DNA of 64,000 bases from Symsagittifera roscoffensis (lineage: Eukaryota > Xenacoelomorpha > Acoela > Convolutidae). Shown here one piece after another: positions 55,790-64,000 of the stretch; position 1 is the stretch's first letter; each line of letters starts with the position of its first letter. Under the pieces are notes generated by a model. The model searched no databases. It saw nothing but the letters and a program-made list of their open reading frames with translations, and was not told the origin of the DNA. The stretch spans positions 60,436,594-60,500,593 of the forward strand of contig NC_087067.1 in NCBI RefSeq assembly GCF_963678635.1. Direction: 5' to 3'. Position numbers and translations under genes: made by a program.

Positions 55790-57190
55790 TTCGTTAGTAG
55801 AGTTTTTTTTTAATTTAGACTCGATGCCAATTTAATCTAGAACTGAATGAATGTTATCACACTGCATTAGGTAGAAAAATTATACATGTTAAAATATGCA
55901 GTTGGACCAATACTTTTAGTTTTACCTGTTTTGTCAACTTTTGTAGGACAATCATTTTTCATCATTTTTATGGAGATCAGTTTAAATTACCACAATGTTT
56001 CAATCAAATGTTTTCACAGTAGTTCAATTCAATAGAATTCGTTTCAGTCTACACTATGATCAGAAATGCCATTACTTTCCCATTACTGCCTATTGCGCTT
56101 GACGTCACGTTTTTGTGGTCACTAAATTCTTATGTTATATGAAGTAATCAAGACAAATTTTGAACCCTTTAAATTAGTCTTTCCATTAAGGAAAAATTTT
56201 CTTCATGGATTGCACGCCAACCGCAATGATGATGAAACAAATCGTTTTTGGAATGACGAAATGGACGTCGACGAAAGAGCTGGTCGATAGAGGCCAAAGC
56301 CTATAGACCAGAATTGAACTTGTGAAACCGGACTTACGGTTTGAGTAGAAAAAAAATAAACTTCTTTTTTTCTATACTTCCACAATTCTATTTCGACTTT
56401 TGTCATCTTTAGTTTCAATGCTCTTCTTTTACTTGCTTCATTTCAGCTGATTTCTCACAAAATTGGTGGCTCATCCGCTTTGATTGACACACGATCTCGA
56501 TTAATGGGATGGCTGGTTGATTTCGAAACGCTCAATTTTCCATATTAGTTTTGCTTTCTGATTATTACCTTTTTGGGACAATAAGATAATGTCAAAATCG
56601 TTATGACTGATAGCCAACTGAATACGTAACCCAGCAGACGATAACTAGTCTTCTAATCTTTCTCACACTAAATATCTTTGTTCATTTATATTCTTTTCGC
56701 CTTCGTGTTCGAGTGTCCTTTTATTTGTCTAGTGAGCTGTTCTCTTGACAGAAAGACCGATTGCACAAAAAATCTCGGCTCTTTTTCCTTCTTCCCCCCC
56801 CCCACCTGCAAATTTTTACATGTAAATTTGTTGACCACATTTTCCGATTGTTATGAAAATTCATATACAGACTAATGAGGCCGCGACAAACATATTTGGT
56901 CTTCATACTCAACCTCGTAAAACCACTTGTTACACTAATATATTGAAGAAGGTGTGAGGTGGGGGGAAAAGGAAAAAGAGCCAAAATCTCAATCAATCAA
57001 CCTCCTTTGAGGTGATTACGTCTCAATTGGCATAATTCACAAATGGTCTAAAATCAGAAATTTCGCAAATGGCTTGATTTTCATGCAATAAATGCATTGA
57101 ATAAAATGTTGAGAGATTTTTTCTTTGCAAACAAGGTGTGAAAAGTGGTAAAGTTGTCAACTCAATTGTTTTTTGACATTATCTCGAAAA
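55790..57190. other. Non-coding stretch with a short inverted repeat
   Basis: GGCTCTTTTTCCTTCTTCCC at about 56777 and its near complement GGGGGGAAAAGGAAAAAGAGCC near 56961-56982 are inverted relative to each other. Otherwise no feature seen. Confidence 0.45.
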
Positions 57191-57324
57191 AAAAAAGTTC
57201 TTATCAAAAGCATAAGTTGATACTAATTAGTTTCTTGTGACCATTTTTTCGGTGCTGGTAAATAGGACAAGCCACTAAGACGACAAAAACAATAAGACTA
57301 CAAATAAGCGTTATAATTTGTAAA

Positions 57325-57597
57325 ATGAGCCGTTCGAATTTAAGCGGCCTAAATTTCTCAGAAATACAACGTCGAAAATTGCGTGTAGCGTCGTCAAAAA
57401 GTCCCACAAAAAGCGATTGTCGCCTTAACAGCTGTCGTCTTATTGAAAGGACCGGACCCCCAATTTTTCCAGAAAAATTGTCAATCAATATTTGTTTGGA
57501 GGCAATTAATTCCAAAATAATAGTAGTTGAGAGAAAGCGTAAAAAAAAACTTGAAATTTATGCCATTTCATCAAATGATCACAAATCAAACAATTAA
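57325..57597 (+). other. Uncharacterised small ORF (90 codons)
   Basis: ATG-started MSRSNLSGLNFSEIQRRKLR with many Ser, Arg and Lys residues. The opposite strand (57515-57204) is also open for 103 codons with a hydrophobic stretch ILQIITLICSLIVFVVLVAC that could span a membrane. Only one, if either, can be real. No family recognised. Confidence 0.2.
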
Positions 57598-57818
57598 ATC
57601 AAAAACAACCACAAATTTGAGGGCTGAATTTTGCCATCAAGTTTTTCTTGTCCTCCTCGATAAAATTTCCATCTTGTATTTCAGCTGCTAGTCTCATCCG
57701 TGGGGATGTCGTAATGAAAGATGCCTATGAGCTGGTGGTGATGAAGTTGTACTTGAATTGCTTGCATATGGTGTCCAGTGGTAGTCTGCTGTGTGACCAA
57801 ACTCTCAAGCTGACTCAC

Positions 57819-57895
57819 AACCATTTCTGTCGCTGTGCGCAACACATAATCCCTCTTCAAACTCAGGTACTGCTCCACGGTCAATTCATCTTGGT
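57819..57895 (-). CDS. Unidentified host-like exon next to the Penelope element
   Basis: A good acceptor (TGTTTTTGTTATTCAG before 57895) is followed by 25 codons, QDELTVEQYLSLKRDYVLRT, and a donor-like GGTT|GTGAGT at 57819. A partial copy (59077-59013) is fused to the truncated Penelope copy. Probably an exon of a gene whose other exons I cannot place. Confidence 0.45.
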
Positions 57896-57950
57896 CTGAA
57901 TAACAAAAACACATACAATTTAGACTACAATTTTACAGATCTCATCTTAA

Positions 57951-58265
57951 TAAGAATTTTTTAAAATTGTTAATTCAAACGTTTTCGCACATTTTGTGCA
58001 TCGTCAGGATATAAAATTTTTTATTTACAATAAAATGATCAAAGATCATGTATGAAATTCAAAAAGAACATGTTAGAAATTTTTAACCAATCACATTCTT
58101 ACATCTGTTATTACGTAATCATTATTTCATCGATTATGACAATTTCCATACTTTTTTGTTACTTGAGTCATAATTTTTCGATTTGATGTTTTATCCAAAC
58201 TGACATGTCAGTTTATTTTTTCAAAAATTGCAATTTTAGTCATGTTTAAACATGTACTATAATTT
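57951..58265 (-). repeat. Penelope pseudo-LTR, copy 3
   Basis: 315 bp, nearly identical to 59133-59447 and 62946-63260, starting TAAGAATTTTTTAAAATTGT on the plus strand. Its end overlaps the last codons of the Penelope ORF. Such direct pseudo-LTRs are typical of Penelope elements. Confidence 0.85.
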
Positions 58266-59012
58266 TAATGTCAGCTCCCTGCTCCTGAACTCCTCGCGCG
58301 TGTTAATTCTGGGGCGTTCTTTCCAAATATGTAAGGCCTCCAGAGTGAGGAGTTTCTGTATGTTACTTGATTGATCTATAATCTCAGACTTAAGCTCAGC
58401 GCTCTTACCATCCCTGTCACATTCTCTCAAATGTTGCCCTACTGGCGAATCTTCCTTGTGATGCTCTTCAATCCGCGTGGTCAAATGCCGGACCGTTTGT
58501 CCAACATAGGTGGAATTACATCCACTACATGTGAGCTTGTAGACCACTCTGGATTTCAAATCTTTCGCAAAGGGAGATTTAAGGGACGGTAGGCAAGTCT
58601 TGAGCTTTCTCGTAGTAAATATCACTTGGGCTCCGGCGTTTTGACGCAGTTTGGCAGCAAACCACTCTGATGCATTACCCCGGTATTGTAATGTTATAAT
58701 GGGTGCACTGACCTTTAAAGGATCTTCCTTGACTGATGTTACCGTTGTTCGTGTGTCAGTTTTTCGGTCGATGATCTTATTCAACGTTCTTAATACGACA
58801 CCATCTGACCATTTTTCAGGGTATTGATTATCCACCCAATGTTCTTTATTGATCTTCATTGCCTTGTCAAAGGTTTCCCATGTTGATGTACTTCTAAAAA
58901 TCCGATGAACAGTACCCTCAACTACATTGCGTTTATATTGCAATGGAGCGCAGCTTCTGAAGTTAAGGATAGTCCCAGTATCCGTTGGTTTTTGATACCA
59001 TCCATATGTTAC
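58257..59012 (-). pseudogene. Penelope-like element, 5'-truncated copy
   Basis: Starts within the RT thumb region (TYGWYQKPTDTGTILNFRSC) at 59012, fused to the exon-like sequence, and continues to the GIY-YIG nuclease: VVYKLTCSGCNSTYVGQTVR, HLTTRIEEHHKEDS, and EALHIWKERPRINTREEF. It is almost identical to the same part of the longer copy, so it is young. The RT palm with catalytic residues is absent. Confidence 0.9.
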
Positions 59013-59077
59013 CGCTGTGCGCAACACATAATCCCTCTTCAAACTCAGGTACTGCTCCACGGTCAATTCATCTTGGT
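59013..59077 (-). pseudogene. Partial duplicate of the host-like exon
   Basis: Same sequence as 57832-57895 including acceptor and about 50 bp of flank up to the pseudo-LTR, broken by the Penelope junction after GTGTTGCGCACAGCG. Confidence 0.7.
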
Positions 59078-59132
59078 CTGAATAACAAAAACACATACAA
59101 TTTAGACTACAATTTTACAGATCTCATCTTAA

Positions 59133-59447
59133 TAAGAATTTTTTAAAATTGTTAATTCAAACGTTCTCGCACATTTTGTGCATCGTCAGGATATAAAATT
59201 TTTTATTTACAATAAAATGATCAAAGATCATGTATGAAATGCAAAAAGAACATGTTAGAAATTTTTAACCAATCACATTCTTACATCTGTTATTACGTAA
59301 TCATTATTTCATCGATTATGACAATTTCCATACTTTTTTGTTACTTGAGTCATAATTTTTCGATTTGATGTTTTATCCAAACTGACATGTCAGTTTAATT
59401 TTTCAAAAATTGCAATTTTAGTCATGTTTAAACATGTACTATAATTT
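59133..59447 (-). repeat. Penelope pseudo-LTR, copy 2
   Basis: 315 bp, 3' of the longer Penelope copy; same boundaries as copies 1 and 3. Confidence 0.85.
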
Positions 59448-62071
59448 TAATGTCAGCTCCCTGCTCCTGAACTCCTCGCGCGTGTTAATTCTGGGGCGTT
59501 CTTTCCAAATATGTAAGGCCTCCAGAGTGAGGAGTTTCTGTATTTTACTTGATTGATCTATAATCTCAGACTTAAGCTCAGCGCTCTTACCATCCCTGTC
59601 ACATTCTCTCAAATGTTGCCCTACTGGCGAATCTTCCTTGTGATGCTCTTCAATCCGCGTGGTCAAATGCCGGACCGTTTGTCCAACATAGGTGGAATTA
59701 CATCCACTACATGTGAGCTTGTAGACCACTCTGGATTTCAAATCTTTCGCAAAGGGAGATTTAAGGGACGGTAGGCAAGTCTTGAGCTTTCTCGTAGTAA
59801 ATATCACTTGGGCTCCGGCGTTTTGACGCAGTTTGGCAGCAAACCACTCTGATGCATTACCCCGGTATTGTAATGTTATAATGGGTGCACTGACCTTTAA
59901 AGGATCTTCCTTGACCGATGTTACCGTTGTTCGTGTGTCAGTTTTTCGGTCGATGATCTTATTCAACGTTCTTAATACGACACCATCTGACCATTTTTCA
60001 GGGTATTGATTATCCACCCATTGTTCTTTATTGATCTTCATTGCCTTGTCAAAGTTTTCCCATGTTGATGTACTTCTAAAAATCCGATGAACAGTACCCT
60101 CAACTACATTGCGTTTATATTGCAATGGAGCGCAGCTTCTGAAGTTAAGGATAGTCCCAGTATCCGTTGGTTTTTGATACCATCCACATGTTACCTTTTT
60201 TCGTGAGTCCACATTAATGTTCAAATCTAGAAAGGCTAAGTCTCCGTTCGAATCCGGATTTTCGATAGTGAATTGTAAGTTGGGGTGGAGCTCATTAGCT
60301 GCTTTTAACACTATATCTGGATCACCCTTTACCGTCCTCACAATATCATCTACATATCTTAGGAACGCTTTGACATTTTCTGTTGGTTTTTCATGATCTC
60401 GCTGCTCTTTACATCTCTTACAATACCAAACCATTTCTGAGATTTGCTCATATTCTTTGTCGGATACATTACTACACTTTAAATGGTACCAATTTAAACA
60501 AGCTTCGCATTCGATCCCCTTACTTCTGTATGTTACCCTCCGCTCGCAATCAGGGCATTGGCCATTCCGGTTTTCATTTAGCTGTGTCAACGCAGGTACT
60601 TCCTTCATTAATGCATATTCGTACTCCTTTAGCCATAAATCGGCAAGAATGACAGCAAGGGATGCACCCATTGCCAACCCATCCTTTTGTATGTACCATA
60701 AACCATTGCATTTGAAGTGCACCTTACTTACAGCCATGTTCAACAATTCTTCATAGTTCCGCGTGCCAGTTTAGGAGGACTAGTTTGTTCGTACAGTTTC
60801 CTCAGTGCTATATCTATTGCCTCCTTTAGTGGGACATTAGTGTACAAACTTTTGACATCCAGGGAGATAATACTCTCATTATAGTCTAGATCTATGTTCT
60901 CTATGATCTCCCGAGCCATTTGTGTGTTTGTCTCAATGTTTGCCCCCTCAATGTTGTCAAAAAATTTGGCCAAAGTTTTATTTAGATGTTCATATGAGCT
61001 CCCTGGCAGTGACAGTACGGGACGGAGGGGGGTTCCTTTCTAATGTACTTTAGCCAATCCATATAATCGAGCTGGCTGCCCTCCCGTGGACCTAAGCCTA
61101 CTATACAGTGTCTCATCGATCTCATCTTTCTTTTTCATGGCCAACAGTTCTTTGTTGATGTCTTTCTCAATTTTCATAACAACACTATCAGTTAAACCTG
61201 GTTTTTCGCTAAATTGTTCCGATTGCAGCAGCTCAGTTAGTTTAGCCTCATATGTCGTTTTCTTCATTACACAGAAGCCAACACCTTTATCGAATGGGAC
61301 TGCCAAGAGACCATTGTCTTTCAAATACTTCCTGGCTTTCTCAATCCCTCTATCCGACGGTGTTTGCCGCACACGTTTAGCGTATGATTTTGCAGCAGCT
61401 TCAATTTCACATAATTTTTCACCTGGTACCTTTTGCGATTTAAGCTCAGATAAAAAATTATCAATGTCCGCAAGAAAGTGAAGTTCATTGAAACGATCCC
61501 TCACCGGGTGCTTTGGGCCAAAACCTAACACTTCATGAACCCACTTGGGTAGCTCAATGCCATCTAGTGCTCTGACCGATTTGTCGTTCACTTTCTTTAA
61601 CGGTCTGTCCTGCCGCTCTGCTAGCTTTTTTAACTTCTTTTCATGTCTATCCTTGATGTCCCGGATAGCAATTCTAGCCTGGAGCTTTAGATAAAATGCT
61701 ATTGAGGGCCACCATTGTTCATCTATCCCTCTCCGCACTACCTCTCTTGCCTTAGCTAGATCATCGTCTATCTTCTTCTCTTCTGACCTTGCCTGATTTA
61801 TCTCTGTTCTTAGGAGTTTTAATTGAAAGCTATGCACCGCTTGGTCCGAAAAAGCCCCATTTTCTGGCACCCGAAATCTCAAAAAATCTGGTATTATGTC
61901 ATTGCTTTGACATTTCCGTAAAAACTTCAATCGATGGAAATTGTTGTTTAATTTATTTGAATACTTCAGGTAATTCAAAACTAATTTCCAAGTTTGTTTT
62001 TTCCTGAGTATCCATCTCAGCATCGGTGGGGGCAAAACTACGGCGGTCATTATCCTGCAGGCCACGAGCAC
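59439..62071 (-). pseudogene. Penelope-like reverse transcriptase with PHD finger and GIY-YIG nuclease
   Basis: From 62071: a helical N-terminal region, LPKWVHEVLGFGPKHPVRDR, VPFDKGVGFCVMKKTTYEAK and RLYGLAKVH. After an in-frame TAG (about 61040) it continues with LRPVLSLPGSSYEHLNKTLA, SLDVKSLYTNVPLKEAI (catalytic Asp), GLAMGASLAVILADLWLKEY, then a PHD-type finger (about 60570-60385), FLRYVDDIVRTVKGD (catalytic YVDD), thumb, and GIY-YIG nuclease to the stop at 59439. The RT uses the nuclease-cut target as primer. A frameshift near 60770 and the TAG are the only breaks seen. Confidence 0.9.
60385..60570 (-). other. PHD-type zinc finger inserted in the Penelope RT
   Basis: The pattern CPDC, CEACLNWYHLKC and WYCKRC follows C-x2-C-x9-C-x2-C-x4-H-x2-C-x(20)-C-x2-C, the C4HC3 form of PHD fingers, with the conserved Trp before the last Cys pair. 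It lies between the LADLWLKEYEYAL helix and the YVDD motif of the RT, a place where this family normally has only a short linker. PHD fingers often read histone tails. Confidence 0.75.
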
Positions 62072-62118
62072 TTAAACTCATGCGGCTCTCAGCAGGATAA
62101 TTCACACAGTAGATTCAC

Positions 62119-62763
62119 TTACCCAATCCGCGCCCTTTCAGCCGATGGTAGAGAGACATCAGTCGTTATTTCCTCTCTGCGTGCCTTCGCCTTGCGTCGT
62201 CCTTGTGATGGTTTCTGAGTCCGCGCTCTTATCTTTGAGAATATCCCGGACAAGTTCTCTCTATGTGTCAGCACAACTCGCAATGACTTCAACTCAAGTT
62301 CGCTCGATTGATGAACTTCCAGGTATTGTCTCACCAAAGCGGGATCCTGCCTCTTGCCTCTCGAGATCAATTTCGTTGTTTGGACTATTAAGATCCCCCC
62401 TGTACGCATCAGAGAATCAAAGATATCTGTCGTTCTGTTTCTTCTGCAATATATAATCGCCTTAAACCGATGTCGCTTTGATTGCAAATACGAAATTAAA
62501 TCGTCCAGAGGATAAAGCGTATTGGCATTGGTTCGGTGTTTCGACAAACTGTTATTCAATACGTCGTGCCAAAGAATTATCTCCTTGTCCACCAGAGGAT
62601 GCTCTTCCAGAAGAGTCTGTAAATTTTGTCTCATCCTCACGGTATGAGGATTCAGCGATAATCCCGATTCAGCGTATACCAGTTCACCCAGTTCCGCTTT
62701 CTCTGCTGGTCGTAAGGTATTCAAGCTATGAAATAGAGAGCTTGCAGCTACAACCCATGCCAT
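62119..62763 (-). CDS. Unrecognised conserved ORF upstream of the Penelope RT
   Basis: Intact frame of 214 codons, starting MAWVVAASSLFHSLNTLRPA, ending just before the RT frame (62071). It includes EIILWHDVLNNSLSKHRT, AIIYCRRNRTTDIFDSLMRT and LELKSLRVVLTHRENL, plus a basic C-terminus (KPSQGRRKAKARRE). It is homologous to 13240-13848. The order suggests it is ORF1 of the Penelope element. A function cannot be assigned; a basic tail is compatible with nucleic acid binding. Confidence 0.75.
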   Translation of the reverse strand: MAWVVAASSLFHSLNTLRPAEKAELGELVYAESGLSLNPHTVRMRQNLQTLLEEHPLVDKEIILWHDVLNNSLSKHRTNANTLYPLDDLISYLQSKRHRFKAIIYCRRNRTTDIFDSLMRTGGILIVQTTKLISRGKRQDPALVRQYLEVHQSSELELKSLRVVLTHRENLSGIFSKIRARTQKPSQGRRKAKARREEITTDVSLPSAERARIG

Positions 62764-62945
62764 TTTAACTCAAATGTAAGAAAACTCATCGTTAAGATGA
62801 GAAAAAAAATAAAAATTAAGACTATTCTGAGAAAAATAAAAATGATCTAAAAATTTTTTGTTTGTATTTTTACAACAAACTTTTTAATCTATCATTCACT
62901 CTTCGCCGAGGTTATTTTTTTTCCAAAATTTAACAAAAAGTAGAA

Positions 62946-63260
62946 TAAGAATTTTTTAAAATTGTTAATTCAAACGTTTTCGCACATTTTTTGCATCGTC
63001 AGGATATAAAATTTTTTATTTACAATAAAATGATCAAAGATCATGTATGAAGTTCAAAAAGAACATGTTAGAAATTTTTAACCAATCACATTCTTACATC
63101 TGTTATTACGTAATCATTATTTCATCGATTATGACAATTTCCATACTTTTTTGTTACTTGAGTCATAATTTTTCGATTTGATGTTTTATCCAAACTGACA
63201 TGTCAGTTTATTTTTTCAAAAATTGTAATTTTAGTCATGTTTAAACATGTACTATAATTT
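62946..63260 (-). repeat. Penelope pseudo-LTR, copy 1
   Basis: 315 bp, at the 5' side of the longer Penelope copy; 180 bp separate it from the ORF1 start at 62763. Confidence 0.85.
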
Positions 63261-63269
63261 GAGTAATGT

Positions 63270-63900
63270 CTTGAAAAAACAAAACTCAAATTTCAAGATC
63301 GAATTAGTTCACACAGAGGCGAAACGGAGATTTGAATCACTTGCGATACCTTAAAAACTGCATCGCGAGCTAGGAGACAGGAAAGAAAATGATGCAACTA
63401 AGTCCAAAGAAAACGGAAACAATTTCGAAGAAACCAAAACCAAAAAAACTTCAAAAATATTGTCTGGAGTGATGCTCTATTTGCGGAAAACACGACCAGA
63501 AACACATTCGACGGCGTTTAATGGAAATTCGAAAACTATTTTTGAGTGAAAAAAAAATGTTGTGAAGGTAAACTATGAATTATAAAATCTATTCTGAGAT
63601 TTTTGACGCTTAGCGCGATCCGGCGGAAAGCATAAAAATTATTTTCCCCTGGAACGACCAAAAAGTAGGCTATTAAGCCGATACATTATAAAAAAAGGAA
63701 AAATCACGAGGTCAATGTTAGTAGAATTACAATTTGCAGGCATAAATGAGAACATAAAAAGCAACTACAATTTCCTTGCGCTGCCATGTATTTCGATTTT
63801 AGCTAAGCTTTCGATTCTGTCAGGAACGACATTCTTGTACAGAAGTTTCCTGCTTTTGGTTTTGACGATATTTTTACCGTCTTTTGATTTCTTATCTTTC
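63270..63900. repeat. Dispersed repeat, second copy, and spacer
   Basis: 63460-63780 resembles 52200-52500. The stretch CACAGAGGCGAAACGGAGAT...CACTTGCGATACC near 63310-63350 resembles 26998-27030 and 38520-38560. No gene seen. Confidence 0.5.
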
Positions 63901-63928
63901 AAACCGTTTTCAATGTGTTAAAGTTCGT

Positions 63929-64000
63929 ACAAGCATTTCCACCACTTTACCAGTTACTAGTGGTGTACCTCAAGGGAGCGTACTGGGTCCTCTGCTTTTC
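63929..64000 (+). pseudogene. LINE reverse transcriptase fragment at the window edge
   Basis: The plus strand reads [23 protein letters not shown] to the last base. [14 protein letters not shown] is a standard RT motif of Jockey/CR1-type LINEs. Whether the ORF is intact cannot be seen, since it leaves the window. Confidence 0.75.

Noticed and set aside
56203-56418. 71-codon minus-strand ORF
   Set aside because: No motif, no partner exon, and in AT-rich intergenic sequence.
61086-61481. 131-codon plus-strand ORF
   Set aside because: Antisense to the Penelope RT N-terminal region.

Overview
This is an AT-rich, intron-containing animal genome window, most likely from an invertebrate. The evidence is GT-AG exons of a conserved metazoan gene plus a dense mix of transposon types: BEL/Pao, Ty3/gypsy, an RTE-type LINE, Penelope-like elements with a GIY-YIG nuclease, Polinton-type DNA polymerase B, MULE, Tc1/mariner and MITEs. 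I cannot name the species.

Host backbone. One gene appears to run through most of the window on the minus strand, from its start codon at 51585 to its stop at 4980. Ten exons read as an orthologue of the ubiquitin-specific protease USP48: N-terminal region, part of the USP catalytic domain with the His box, DUSP-like repeats, a ubiquitin-like domain and a short coiled-coil tail. Exon phases agree at all eight junctions downstream of 26558. The exon(s) with the catalytic Cys box, expected between 51336 and 26558, were not found; a 200-base run of N (42188-42387) lies in that intron. A plus-strand exon (25470-25907) and a duplicated minus-strand exon (57819-57895) suggest further genes I cannot identify.

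Layout. 1-2560: decayed BEL/Pao element (+). 2544-5024: 32-bp minisatellite, a 1412-bp-period repeat and a palindrome that contains the last USP48 exon. 5.2-10.9 kb: MITE-like and foldback repeats in USP48 introns. 10.97-15.63 kb: BEL gag, an unrecognised ORF and an LTR (-). 15.8-26.6 kb: USP48 exons with a MULE remnant and tandem repeats between them. 28061-37616: tandem duplication of a unit of about 4.5-5 kb carrying a Polinton DNA polymerase fragment (-), a MULE remnant (-) and an unknown GC-rich ORF (+). 39557-42187: BEL/Pao integrase ends with two LTRs and polypurine tracts (-). 42388-49950: Ty3/gypsy element (-) split by a LINE with a 9-bp target duplication. 51.3-51.6 kb: first coding exon of USP48. 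54.1-55.8 kb: degenerate satellite. 57.8-63.3 kb: two Penelope-like elements (-) with three 315-bp pseudo-LTRs; the longer copy has a PHD finger inside its reverse transcriptase. The window ends inside a LINE reverse transcriptase (+).

The transposons do not form a pathway with the host gene; almost all are broken. The points most worth following are the PHD finger within the Penelope reverse transcriptase, the unrecognised ORF that sits upstream of both a Penelope reverse transcriptase and a BEL gag, the missing catalytic exon of USP48, and the duplicated Polinton segment.
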